From positions 124,001 through 188,000 of the forward strand of contig CAIMLR010000002.1 in NCBI GenBank assembly GCA_903842345.1: a DNA stretch of 64,000 bases, in the 5' to 3' direction. The translations under genes and the position numbers were made by a program. Each line of letters begins with the position of its first letter. Position 1 is the first letter of the stretch. Source of the stretch: an uncultured Myxococcales bacterium (GTDB taxonomy: Bacteria > Myxococcota_A > UBA9042). Shown here one piece after another: positions 17,923 through 26,562 of this stretch. The notes below the pieces were generated by a model. The model was not told where the DNA came from. It did no database searches and saw only the letters and a list, made by a program, of their open reading frames with translations.

Positions 17923-19002
17923 CTAGCCTTCCGCTACGCTTGACACTGTCATCGCCGAGAGCGTCACCGACGCGTTCGGCGCGAAAGCGGCTTCGCGGAC
18001 GCGCTGGTCGATCTTCTTGAACAGTTCCTTCTCATCTTTGAGCAGCTGGCGCACTTTCTCGCGGCCCTGACCGAGGCGCTCGCCATCAAAGCTGTACCAT
18101 GCGCCGACCTTGTCCATGATGCCGGCTTCGGACGCCACGTCGATCAAGTCGCCGCATGCGCACACGCCTTCGCCGTACAGGATGTCGAATTCGTGCTGGC
18201 GGAACGGCGGCGCGACCTTGTTCTTGACCACTTTGACGCGCGTGCGATTGCCGATGTTGTCCTCGCCGCTCTTCAACGCGCCGATGCGGCGGATGTCGAG
18301 GCGGATGGAGGCGTAGAACTTCAGCGCGTTGCCGCCCGTCGTCGTTTCGGGGCTGCCAAACATCACGCCGATCTTCATGCGCAGCTGGTTGATGAACAGC
18401 ACGATGCAGTTGGACTTGGCAATGGACGACGTCAGCTTGCGCAGCGCCTGGCTCATCAACCGCGCGTGGCCGCCGACCTGGCTGTCGCCCATCGCGCCTT
18501 CCAGTTCCGCCTTGGGCACCAGCGCCGCCACCGAGTCGATGACGATCACGTCGACCGCGCCCGACCGCACCAGCGTGTCGCAGATTTCCAGCGCCTGTTC
18601 ACCGGTATCCGGCTGGCTGACCAGCAGGTCGTCGGCTTTCACGCCCAGCTTGCGGGCATAGCCCACGTCCAGCGCGTGTTCCGCGTCGATGAACGCCGCA
18701 ATGCCACCGGCCTTCTGCGCTTCCGCGATCAGGTGCAGGGCGATTGTCGTCTTGCCCGACGATTCCGGTCCGAAGATTTCCACAACCCGGCCGCGCGGAA
18801 AGCCGCCCACGCCGAGCGCGATGTCCAGGCCGATGGAGCCCGACGAAATCACGCTGATGTCGCGCGCCGTCGCCGCTTCGTCGCCCAAGCGCACCATGGC
18901 GCCTTTGCCAAAGGCGCGTTCGATGGTCGAGAGCGCCGTCGCAATGGCTGCGCGCTTGTCCGTTTCCATCGGTTCGTTCAGGTCTTTCTTGGGCTTGGCC
19001 AT
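17923..19002 (-). CDS. recA: recombinase RecA
   Basis: 359 residues, the ATP-dependent strand-exchange protein and SOS co-protease. Walker A is GPESSGKT, followed by FIDAEHALD, the Walker B region [18 protein letters not shown], and [20 protein letters not shown] (L2 loop). Start ATG 19002 is preceded by GGAGAGGA. It is monocistronic as far as can be seen; recX is not downstream. Its upstream region contains three 11-bp tandem repeats and a LexA-like element, so DNA-damage control is likely. It converges with the phosphoesterase gene across a strong hairpin. Confidence 0.97.
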   Translation of the reverse strand: MAKPKKDLNEPMETDKRAAIATALSTIERAFGKGAMVRLGDEAATARDISVISSGSIGLDIALGVGGFPRGRVVEIFGPESSGKTTIALHLIAEAQKAGGIAAFIDAEHALDVGYARKLGVKADDLLVSQPDTGEQALEICDTLVRSGAVDVIVIDSVAALVPKAELEGAMGDSQVGGHARLMSQALRKLTSSIAKSNCIVLFINQLRMKIGVMFGSPETTTGGNALKFYASIRLDIRRIGALKSGEDNIGNRTRVKVVKNKVAPPFRQHEFDILYGEGVCACGDLIDVASEAGIMDKVGAWYSFDGERLGQGREKVRQLLKDEKELFKKIDQRVREAAFAPNASVTLSAMTVSSVAEG

Positions 19003-19050
19003 GGGGTCCTCTCCGCTTCGTTTTGTGTGGCTGTTGGTCTGTCTGTTCGC

Positions 19051-19083
19051 TGTCAGGTGTCTGTCAGGTGTCTGTCAGGTCTC
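19051..19083. repeat. three 11-bp tandem repeats in the recA leader
   Basis: TGTCAGGTGTC occurs at 19051 and 19062, and TGTCAGGTCTC at 19073, with a further decayed TGCCAG at 19084. The array lies 49-82 nt upstream of the recA start codon. The 11-bp period places copies on the same helix face, which would suit cooperative protein binding; slippage-born repetition without function is equally possible. Confidence 0.8.
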
Positions 19084-19121
19084 TGCCAGATTGCTGGCTT
19101 TGCTGTCTCTCGCTCGGGTCT

Positions 19122-19168
19122 GTTCAGTAGTTTGGCAACTTCCGTTCAGGCCTGTACAGATGTTCAGT
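19122..19168 (+). promoter_or_regulatory. GTTCAG elements, including a LexA-like box, between recA and the kinase gene
   Basis: GTTCAG occurs three times (19122, 19144, 19162). The last lies in CTGTACAGATGTTCAGT (19152-19168), which I score as 14 of 17 positions against the Myxococcus xanthus LexA consensus CTRHAMRYBYGTTCAGS as I remember it. Position between the divergent recA and kinase promoters fits an SOS operator for recA. The rest of the 345-nt gap shows palindromes GTGATCAC (19241) and CTTGATCAAG (19261), with no further signal. Confidence 0.45.
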
Positions 19169-19347
19169 GATCGTCGCCGATCTGGCAAGTATTTTGCCGC
19201 ACGCGCGCAAAAAAGCCACGCCTGGTTGGTACAACTGCTCGTGATCACACAAATCATCGACTTGATCAAGATTCCCGAGGCGCGCGGACGCGTTGCGACT
19301 TGGTGGGAGATCATGGCAAGCTGCAGTGCCACGAGGTGCCCATTGTG

Positions 19348-22300
19348 ATGTCAGAGCGTCGCCCGCATGACACGGACCCGAGCCCGCCGCGTTTGCCCAC
19401 GGACGATCCTGCTGTCGAGGCGGTTGAACCGGACGTCGCTGATGACGGCAACCGTACGTTTATCCAGCCTTTTCGCACGACAGTGACGATTGAAGACGCG
19501 TCGACCCTCGCCGCGCTGCAGGCGGCGCTGAACGCGGGTGATGTCGAGCGGACCACGCCGGGTCAGCCGATCACGGGCCGGCTGATGAGTCAGTCTGAAG
19601 CTCTGGCGCACCTGACGTCGTCGCCTCTGGGTGCGCTGGGCGGCCCGGACGAGGCGCTGCTGCCCGTCGAGGCTGAAGGTCGCTACGTCATCGGGGAAGA
19701 GATCGGCGTGGGCGGCATGGGCGTTGTCCGGCGCGTGCAGGATACGGCGCTGCGGCGCGATGTGGCGATGAAGCTGCTCAAGCCGGAACTGCGCGGCGAG
19801 GCCGGTTTCGTCGGCGCGCTGCGGCGCGAAGCGCGGATCATCGGCGAATTGACGCATCCGGCGATCATCCCGATTTACGAGCTTGGCGTCTGCCGGGACG
19901 GCCAGACCTACTACACCATGCGCATGATGCCCGGACGCTCGCTGGGCGACGTCATCGGCCTGCTGAGCATGGGCGACGCGGGGACCGTCGACGAGTTCAC
20001 GCTGCGCCGCATGGTGGGCGTGTTCATCCAGATCGCCCAGGGCATGGATTTTGCCCACCGCTCGCGCATCGTCCACCGCGACCTCAAGCCGGAGAACGTG
20101 CAGCTTGGCGATTTTGGCGAAGTCTTCGTGACTGACTGGGGCGTGGCCAAGCATTTTGACAAGGCCAATCCGGAAGGCGAGGGCATGATCATCGGCACCG
20201 CGGCCTACATGGCCCCGGAGCAGGCGGCCGGCCGCGAGGACGAAGTGGATCAGCGGGCGGACATCTACGCGCTCGGCGTGATGTTGTACGAAGTCCTGGC
20301 GATGACGCGGCCGTATCAAGCGGAGACGCGCCAGCAGTGGCTGGAGGCGGCCAAGAACGTGGTGCCGTTGCCGCCGTCCAGCGTGGCGCGCGATCGCCTG
20401 GTGCCGGCGGATCTGGAAGCGCTGTGTATGCGCATGCTGGAGAAGCTGCGCGAGCGGCGGCCGCAGTCCATGCGCGAGGTGTGGCAGGCGCTGGACCGTT
20501 TTCTGGCGGGCGATCTGGAGCGCGAACGGCGGGCGGAGCGCGCAGAAGTGGCGTACCAGGAGGGCCTGACGGAGCTGGCGCGCTGCGAGCAATTGCACGT
20601 GGAGCTGGCGTTGCTGCGCGAGGAGGAAGTGGCGCTCGCGCGCGACGTGCGGCCGTGGGACGCACAGGCGGAGAAGCAGCGGGCGTGGGCGGTGCGGCGG
20701 CAGCGGGAGATGCTGGATGTGCTCTACGCGCATTCGTTTGCGAGCGCGAGTGAGGCGTTGCGGCAGGCGCTGACGGAAGACCCGAGCCATGAAGAGGCGC
20801 GGAGTCGGTTGATCGAACTCTACTGGCGTCGCCACGATGAGGCGGCGACGGCGGGGGACCACGCGACCAAGCTGTATTTTGCCCGGCAGGCCCATGAACT
20901 CGCGCTGACGCAGCGCACCCGGCAGCTGCCCCAGACCGGGACCGTGCACATCCGCAGCCAGCCGCCGGGCGCGCGCATCTACGCGATCCCGTTTGACCGC
21001 ATTCGCGACACGCTGGGCGCGCCCGATCCCGAGTCGGAGCTGGGCGCGGCGCCCATTTCCGGCCGCGAGCTGCCGCTTGGGCCGTACGTGTTGATCGCGC
21101 GGCTGGATGGCCATCAGGACGCCGTCGAGACGGTGCACGTGCGCGCCGGTTCGCAGGATTTTCTGCTGCTGTGCTACCCGTGGTCGTCGGAGCTGCCGAC
21201 GACGGGTCGCGAGGTCGAGCTCAAGCGGCTTTGGTCGCTGCTGGAAGACGTAGAACTGCGCTCGCGGCCGCTGACTTGCCTTGTGGCCGGCGCGCTGGGC
21301 ATGGGCAAAAACGTGCTGCTGGACGCGTTCCGTCGGCAGGTGGAGCAGCATCCGGAGAAGCTCTACTTTCTGATGGAAGTCAGCTGCGATCGCCTGCACG
21401 CGGATTTGCCGTACTCCACGGTCGTTGAGCTCGTGCGCCTGCGCGCGGGCATTCTGGAGACCGACTCCGCCGAGCAAACGCGGCGCAAGCTGCAGCGCAT
21501 GGTGGAGCTGGCGTTCTCGCGCATGGGCCAGCGCAAGCTGACCGCGCAGCGGCGCCAGGAAGCCGCAGAAGTCGCGGAGACGATCGCCTCGCTTCCGGCT
21601 TTTGACATCACCGAGCCGGGGCGCGCGGGCATGCAGTCCGGCATTGGCCGCGATACGCGCAAGGAGATGGCGGCGGCGCTTGCGCGTTACTTCCAGGCGG
21701 TCGCGCTGGCGGCGCCGATGCTCGTGCTCATCCGCAACGCGCAGCACATGGATCCGTCGACGCGTTCGTTTTTTCAGGACCTGCTGGCGGATCTGGGCGG
21801 CTCGCCCATCCTCATCGTTTCCAGCTCCACGGAACTGGACGACGTCGAGCCGCTGCAATCGTCCGCGCTGCGCCATCTGGTGCCGCGCCAGCCGCCTTTC
21901 CACTTTGACGAACAGCTTGACCTCCTGCCGCTGCCCAATCCGGCTGTGGTGCAGGTGGTGCGGGAGATGCTCGCGGCGCCCGTGAACGCCAAACTGCGCG
22001 ATTGGATCCAGACGCACGCGCTGGGCAATCCGTTTCTCGCGGGCGAGCTGACGCACCTCCTGGCGCGGCTGGGCGCGATGGATCTGGACAACGCGCAGTG
22101 GCGGCTGGTGCGGGAGAAGCTGCCGACGGAGATCCGCCCGGGCGTGGTGGACGGCGTCATCCGCCAGTTGATCGGCACGTTGCCGCCGCACGTCCAACGC
22201 TGCCTGTCAGTCGCGGTGGTTGTCGGCGCGGAATTCTGGGCCAACGCACTGCATTTTCTGGGCGTCGAGCAACTCGACGATGCGTTGGAACAGCTGGTGC

Positions 22301-22701
22301 AAACCGGCTTTGTCGTCCGCAACGCCTCGTGCCGCTACCAGGGCGATCGCGAGTACCGCCTGACGTCGACGCTGCGTCGCCGCGTCGCGTACGATTTCCT
22401 CAATCCCAAGCAGCGCAGGGCCTTGCACCGCAAGACCGCCACGTGGATCGCCGATCGCGGCAGAACCGATCTGGAAGAAGGCCTGCGCCTGGCGTTCCAT
22501 TTGAAGATGGGCGGCCAGCCCGAGGAAGCGGCGCTGCTGTACCTGCGGCTGGCGCGCGCCGCGATCGCCGTAGGTGCTGAAGAAGAAGCGGAAAGGCTGT
22601 ACACGCAAGCGCACGTGCTCTCCCAGGATCCCGATATGCAGGGCCAGGTGGAAACGGCGTTGCGGGCGATGCGCGCGGCGGTGCGGAGTCGGGTGCTGTA
22701 G
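19348..22701 (+). CDS. Ser/Thr protein kinase with PEGA-like and AAA-type ATPase modules
   Basis: 1117 residues. The kinase domain begins at about residue 112 with the Gly loop IGVGGMGVV, then VAMKLLK (ATP Lys), HRDLKPENV at about 243, DWG instead of DFG (TDWGVAK), and MAPEQ; the catalytic set looks complete. A charged helical linker follows, then a PEGA-like segment (GTVHIRSQPPGARIYAIP, about 530-600). From about 620 there is a signalling-ATPase-like region with a Walker A variant GALGMGKN, where Asn replaces Ser/Thr, and a weak Walker B (VLIRNAQHMD). ATP hydrolysis by this second module is doubtful. Start ATG 19348 has GAGGTG upstream. No transmembrane helix is obvious, so it is probably cytosolic. 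Targets are unknown; an FHA protein is encoded 1.3 kb downstream. Confidence 0.9.
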   Translation: MSERRPHDTDPSPPRLPTDDPAVEAVEPDVADDGNRTFIQPFRTTVTIEDASTLAALQAALNAGDVERTTPGQPITGRLMSQSEALAHLTSSPLGALGGPDEALLPVEAEGRYVIGEEIGVGGMGVVRRVQDTALRRDVAMKLLKPELRGEAGFVGALRREARIIGELTHPAIIPIYELGVCRDGQTYYTMRMMPGRSLGDVIGLLSMGDAGTVDEFTLRRMVGVFIQIAQGMDFAHRSRIVHRDLKPENVQLGDFGEVFVTDWGVAKHFDKANPEGEGMIIGTAAYMAPEQAAGREDEVDQRADIYALGVMLYEVLAMTRPYQAETRQQWLEAAKNVVPLPPSSVARDRLVPADLEALCMRMLEKLRERRPQSMREVWQALDRFLAGDLERERRAERAEVAYQEGLTELARCEQLHVELALLREEEVALARDVRPWDAQAEKQRAWAVRRQREMLDVLYAHSFASASEALRQALTEDPSHEEARSRLIELYWRRHDEAATAGDHATKLYFARQAHELALTQRTRQLPQTGTVHIRSQPPGARIYAIPFDRIRDTLGAPDPESELGAAPISGRELPLGPYVLIARLDGHQDAVETVHVRAGSQDFLLLCYPWSSELPTTGREVELKRLWSLLEDVELRSRPLTCLVAGALGMGKNVLLDAFRRQVEQHPEKLYFLMEVSCDRLHADLPYSTVVELVRLRAGILETDSAEQTRRKLQRMVELAFSRMGQRKLTAQRRQEAAEVAETIASLPAFDITEPGRAGMQSGIGRDTRKEMAAALARYFQAVALAAPMLVLIRNAQHMDPSTRSFFQDLLADLGGSPILIVSSSTELDDVEPLQSSALRHLVPRQPPFHFDEQLDLLPLPNPAVVQVVREMLAAPVNAKLRDWIQTHALGNPFLAGELTHLLARLGAMDLDNAQWRLVREKLPTEIRPGVVDGVIRQLIGTLPPHVQRCLSVAVVVGAEFWANALHFLGVEQLDDALEQLVQTGFVVRNASCRYQGDREYRLTSTLRRRVAYDFLNPKQRRALHRKTATWIADRGRTDLEEGLRLAFHLKMGGQPEEAALLYLRLARAAIAVGAEEEAERLYTQAHVLSQDPDMQGQVETALRAMRAAVRSRVL

Positions 22702-22753
22702 CGGCTGCACGGTCGGCCTCGATCGATTCTGCTGGCAGTTGCGCATTCAATCC

Positions 22754-22782
22754 TTGACGCGCGGCGCTGACTGCGGCACAAT
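22754..22782 (+). promoter_or_regulatory. sigma70-type promoter for rplU-rpmA
   Basis: TTGACG, a 17-nt spacer and CACAAT lie 67 nt before the rplU start codon, in the 147-nt gap after the kinase gene. The -35 matches 5/6 and the -10 matches 4/6, which is good for this GC-rich sequence. Confidence 0.55.
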
Positions 22783-22848
22783 TCGCACCCCCTGCGCCCC
22801 AGTCGGCTTGGTCGATTGCTAGCGCAAGTCTGCGAAACGAGGACTACC

Positions 22849-23184
22849 ATGGCGAGTTATGCGATCTTCAAGACCGGCGGCAAGCAATACCGCGCCGCCC
22901 CGGGTCAACAGCTTACGATCGAGAAGGTCGCGGACGCGGACGGCAATGCCATCGCGCGCGGCGCCGAAGTCGTGTTTGATCACGTGCTTCTGATCGGCGG
23001 CGACGCCGGCGTGCAGGTCGGTACGCCGCTCCTGGCGGGCGCCAAAGTGCGCGCGCAGGTCGTCGAACAGACCCGCGACAACAAGGTGCTGATTCACAAG
23101 TACCGTCGGCGCAAGAACAGCCGCAAGACGATGGGCCACCGGCAGTCGATCACGCGCGTGCGCGTCACGGCGATCGAAGCCTAA
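22849..23184 (+). CDS. rplU: 50S ribosomal protein bL21
   Basis: 111 residues, a 23S rRNA-binding protein of the large subunit. It begins MASYAIFKTGGKQYR and ends with the basic HKYRRRKNSRKTMGHRQ block followed by the usual ITRVRVTAI tail. The start is ATG 22849 with GAGGA 6 nt upstream; an upstream in-frame start at 22816 lacks any L21 similarity. It is followed by rpmA after 42 nt, the universal L21-L27 pair. Confidence 0.97.
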   Translation: MASYAIFKTGGKQYRAAPGQQLTIEKVADADGNAIARGAEVVFDHVLLIGGDAGVQVGTPLLAGAKVRAQVVEQTRDNKVLIHKYRRRKNSRKTMGHRQSITRVRVTAIEA

Positions 23185-23226
23185 AGCATCCGACGCGTTC
23201 ACACGCAGTCCTAGAACGAGGCAACC

Positions 23227-23487
23227 ATGGCACACAAAAAAGGTCAGGGCTCATCCCGCAACGGCCGCGACTCCAATCCGCAATACCGTGGCGTCAAGCG
23301 CATGCACGGTCAGGTCGTCCCCGCGGGCGACATCCTGGTGCGCCAGGTCGGCTCGACTTTCCACGCTGGCAAGGGCGTTGGCACGGGCAAGGATTACTCC
23401 CTGTTCGCGTTGATCCCCGGCACCGTGGCGTTCGGCGCCTCCAAGGGCCGCAAGACCGTCTCGGTCTTCCCCGCCGCTCAGGCGTAA
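23227..23487 (+). CDS. rpmA: 50S ribosomal protein bL27
   Basis: 86 residues, near the peptidyl-transferase centre. It starts [17 protein letters not shown], and the N-terminus has no Firmicutes-type cleaved leader. GAGG lies 6-9 nt upstream of ATG 23227. The obg GTPase gene that often follows is not here. Confidence 0.97.
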   Translation: MAHKKGQGSSRNGRDSNPQYRGVKRMHGQVVPAGDILVRQVGSTFHAGKGVGTGKDYSLFALIPGTVAFGASKGRKTVSVFPAAQA

Positions 23488-23957
23488 GGGCTCGCGCAAG
23501 AACGAATCGATCAAGTCCCAGCCGTGTGTCGCCTGGCGTATCGCGCAGCTGGTGCACTGGGCGACCCAGCGTCCCGCACGACGGGTTATTGCTGCACGGC
23601 GCCCAGATTGCGCGCTCAGGCGTCAAGCCTGAAGTCGCCGCGCTCCCGGCAATCTCCTTCGCAGGCCGCTGATCCGCACGCTCACCTTGCGCGCGCGATC
23701 GCGTGTCGCGTGCTATTTCCAGACCAGATTCGCCGTCGCTGTGAGCCGTTTTGTGACGCGCTCGTGGCAAGACTTGCTTTCGCGGCGCGACACTTGCCGT
23801 TGTCGACCCGCGCCGACTGTGCTACAGCCCTTTTGGTGGAAAGCCAGTCTGGCTTGGGTCGCAGCGGGCCCAGACGGAGTGTGCGAATCCGGTGGAATCG
23901 CCTCAGGGCAAACCAGAAGTGACGGCCGCGCTGCGGCGCTAGCGGGTGAAGGGAACC
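23488..23957. other. 470-nt gap without a recognisable gene
   Basis: Open frames here lack family similarity. A small hairpin, TCAGGC-GTCAA-GCCTGA (23616-23632), is a possible weak terminator for rplU-rpmA. TTGTCG, a 17-nt spacer and TACAGC (23800-23828) could be a promoter for the FHA gene, with a poor match. No tRNA-like cloverleaf is apparent. Confidence 0.5.
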
Positions 23958-26150
23958 ATGGCGAATGAAGAGCGACGCGGCGGGAATCCTCCTCCTCCGC
24001 ATCTGGAAGAAGACGACGAGCCGATTGAAGCGACGCGCGCGATCCGGCTGGACGACTTGCCGCCAGCGCCGACCACGCTTCCGTCTTCGCCCCCGCCAGG
24101 CAAGTCGCCTGTGCCACGGCCGATGCCGCGGCCGATGCAGCCGACTGGCGCCGCCGCGCAGGGTCCCCGGCCCGTAGCGAAGCCCGCTGCGATGCCGCCG
24201 CCGATTCCCGATCATGACGAAGAAGACCAATCAACTCGCGTGTTTGAAGCCGCAGAGGCTGAAGCGGCCACGCGCGCGATCGACACATCAGCGCTCGCCG
24301 CCATGCGCCCGACGGCAAAGTCCGCGACGCCGATGGAGCTGCGGGCGGTGTCCGGTCCGGATCGCGGCAAGATCCACCGTGTGCCTGAGGGCCGGCATCT
24401 TGTCGGTCGCGGCTTGGACTGCAACATCGTGCTCGCGGACCCCGCGGTGTCGCGCAAGCACTTCCAGATCGAGCGCAAGGAAGACGAGGCCGTGCTGAGC
24501 GATCTCGGCGGCGCCAATGGCACGAGCATCAACGGCGTCAAGAAGCCGCGGCATGTGCTGGAATCCGGTGATCGGATTGAGATCGGCACGAGCGTGCTGG
24601 AATTCTTCATCGAGGGCGCCGAGCCCGTCGCGCGCAATCGCCAGGCCATGCCGGAGCGGCAGGCGTCTGCCACGCCGCAGGTCGGCTACGAAAAATCCAA
24701 GTCGCGCAAGAAGCTGTTCATGACCGTCAGCGGCATCTTTGCCGTCGTGGCGATCGGTGGCGGCGTGGGCGCGTTCTTTGCGACGCGCAAGTCGGCCCAG
24801 GCGCCCAAGCCAGTCGCCGCGCCGGTCCAGGACGAGGGCGCCAACGAAGTGGCCGCCGCGATCGCCAAGGCCAAGGAGCTGATCTCTGACACGCCGCCGG
24901 ATTTTGCCAACGCGCTGGACATCCTGAAGGCGGCCAAGAAGAAAGACCCGACAAACAAGGAGTTGAAGGAGTTGATCGCGTCGACCCGCAAGGAAGTCGA
25001 AGCCGAGGACACCTTTGAAGAGGCCAAGCAAGCGCTCAAGGCTGGGGATTTCCCGGGGGCGATCAGCAAGTTTGGCGAGGTCGACAAGGATACGCAGAAG
25101 TATGCGGATGCCCAGGATGAGCTGGCTGCGGCCAAGGAATCCCTGTTCAGCCAGCGCATGACGGACGCCAAAAAGGCCAACGAGACGGGCGATACCCCGG
25201 CGGCGATCAAGGCGTTGGATGCGATTCTCGCGCTGGATCCCAATCGCGCGGAAGCCAAGGCGATGCGGGCGCAGCTGGAAGGCGAGCCAGGCGAGGCCAA
25301 AGTGGCCGATGCGAAGCCAGGCGCGAAGCCCGCGGAAGAGAAGGCGGGCAAGCCCGAGCCGAAGGTTGAGGCGCTGGCCGGGAAGCCAGCGGCGCATCCC
25401 GGCAAGCCGGAAGCGGCTGCCAAACCGGAAGCGGCGACCAAACCGGAGCATGCGGCGAAGCCCGAGCACGCCGCCAAGCCGGAACCCAAGCCCGCGGCGA
25501 AGGCGGAAGAGAAGCCAGCGCCGGCCAAGCCGGAATCGGCCAAGGGCGAGTCGGGCAAGAAGGCGGATTTTTCCGCCGGACTGACGGCGTATCACAACCG
25601 CCTGTGGACCCCAGCCGTGCAGGCGTTTGACGCCATCGCGGCGGGCAGCAATTCCAAGGACCAAAAGGCCAAGGCGGCGGCGTATTCGGCGGCCGTGCGG
25701 CAGGTGGAAGCGTCCATGAACGAGGCGCAGGCCGCGGGCAGCAACGCCAAGAAAGCGATCGCCGCGTGGAAGCAGGCCTACAACGCCGATCGCCGCGTGG
25801 ACGGCACGCACAGCACCTTCATTGCGGGCAAGCTGGCGGATGGTTATCTTGGTCAGGCCAAGGCCAATCTCGCCGCGAAGAAGTACGCCGATGCATTTGA
25901 AGATGCCCAGGAAGCGCTCAACTACCAGCCGGAGAAGGCCGAGGCCAATCAGGTTGTGGACAAGTGCATGCAGCAGGCGGCGACGATGCTGAAAGATGCC
26001 AAAGACTTGATGGACAAGAAGAATTATCTGGGTGCGCGCGATTTGGCGCGGACTGTGGCGCACATCCTCCCAGCCAGCGACAAGCGGGCCCAGGAAGCGC
26101 AGGAAATTGCCAAGAAGGCGACCGAATTGAGTCGCCAAGACGCGGACTAA
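23958..26150 (+). CDS. FHA-domain membrane protein with TPR-like repeats
   Basis: 730 residues. A Pro-rich acidic N-terminus is followed by an FHA domain at about 125-220 with the phospho-Thr-binding residues in GR...SRKHF and NGTSINGV. A single membrane helix follows at about 250-272 (SGIFAVVAIGGGVGAFFA), flanked by KSRKK. Beyond it are helical TPR-like segments at about 290-430, an Ala/Lys/Pro/Glu low-complexity stretch at about 440-540, and a second helical repeat region. The FHA is on the cytosolic side if the positive-inside rule holds. It is presumably read by a Ser/Thr kinase such as the one upstream; this pairing is inferred. Start ATG 23958 has GAAGGG upstream. The response regulator gene begins 1 nt after the stop. 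Confidence 0.85.
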   Translation: MANEERRGGNPPPPHLEEDDEPIEATRAIRLDDLPPAPTTLPSSPPPGKSPVPRPMPRPMQPTGAAAQGPRPVAKPAAMPPPIPDHDEEDQSTRVFEAAEAEAATRAIDTSALAAMRPTAKSATPMELRAVSGPDRGKIHRVPEGRHLVGRGLDCNIVLADPAVSRKHFQIERKEDEAVLSDLGGANGTSINGVKKPRHVLESGDRIEIGTSVLEFFIEGAEPVARNRQAMPERQASATPQVGYEKSKSRKKLFMTVSGIFAVVAIGGGVGAFFATRKSAQAPKPVAAPVQDEGANEVAAAIAKAKELISDTPPDFANALDILKAAKKKDPTNKELKELIASTRKEVEAEDTFEEAKQALKAGDFPGAISKFGEVDKDTQKYADAQDELAAAKESLFSQRMTDAKKANETGDTPAAIKALDAILALDPNRAEAKAMRAQLEGEPGEAKVADAKPGAKPAEEKAGKPEPKVEALAGKPAAHPGKPEAAAKPEAATKPEHAAKPEHAAKPEPKPAAKAEEKPAPAKPESAKGESGKKADFSAGLTAYHNRLWTPAVQAFDAIAAGSNSKDQKAKAAAYSAAVRQVEASMNEAQAAGSNAKKAIAAWKQAYNADRRVDGTHSTFIAGKLADGYLGQAKANLAAKKYADAFEDAQEALNYQPEKAEANQVVDKCMQQAATMLKDAKDLMDKKNYLGARDLARTVAHILPASDKRAQEAQEIAKKATELSRQDAD
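25404..25560 (+). repeat. KPEAA-type low-complexity repeats inside the FHA protein gene
   Basis: The encoded segment repeats KPEAA, KPEHA and KPEP units about nine times with near-identical codons, a slippage-prone tract that probably forms a flexible spacer between the two TPR-like regions. Confidence 0.7.
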
Positions 26151-26151
26151 C

Positions 26152-26562
26152 ATGCCAAAAGACAATGGAATCAACGTACTGATTGCGGAAGACGACCTGG
26201 AGATTGCCGGGATCCTGCGCAAGACCTTGGCGGCGGAAGGCTATCGGATCGCGCTGGCGTACGACGGCGAAGAGGCGTTGCGCTCCGCGTTGGCGCACAA
26301 GCCGGATCTGATCGTGCTGGACGTGATGATGCCGCAGATGAACGGCTGGGAAGTCTGCAAGTCCCTGCGCGCGCGTATGGAATACAACGACGTGGGCATC
26401 CTGATGCTCACCGCGATCGGCCCGAACTTGAACGAGATGACCGCGCCGCTCTACGGTGCGGACGACCACCTCGACAAGCCGTTCATGATTCCCGAGCTGC
26501 TTGAGAAGCTCGCGGCGCTGGCGTTGAAGAAGCACAAGCCGGCCGCAGGCGCGACCGCGTGA
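26152..26562 (+). CDS. single-domain response regulator (CheY-like receiver)
   Basis: 136 residues, only a receiver domain. The acidic pocket is E13-D14-D15, the phosphorylated Asp is D57 in LIVLDVMMP, with T87 and K109 completing the switch residues. There is no DNA-binding or enzymatic output, so it acts by protein contact. It starts 1 nt after the FHA gene and its stop overlaps the next start (GTGA). No histidine kinase is nearby, so the phosphodonor is unknown. Confidence 0.92.
   Translation: MPKDNGINVLIAEDDLEIAGILRKTLAAEGYRIALAYDGEEALRSALAHKPDLIVLDVMMPQMNGWEVCKSLRARMEYNDVGILMLTAIGPNLNEMTAPLYGADDHLDKPFMIPELLEKLAALALKKHKPAAGATA

Noticed and set aside
19351-22197. Minus-strand open frame of 948 codons opposite the kinase gene
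   Set aside because: Antisense shadow with the same low-complexity composition; the plus strand has an intact kinase.
23524-23922. Possible 132-residue gene after rpmA
   Set aside because: No family similarity, no good ribosome site, and atypical residue composition; left as non-coding.
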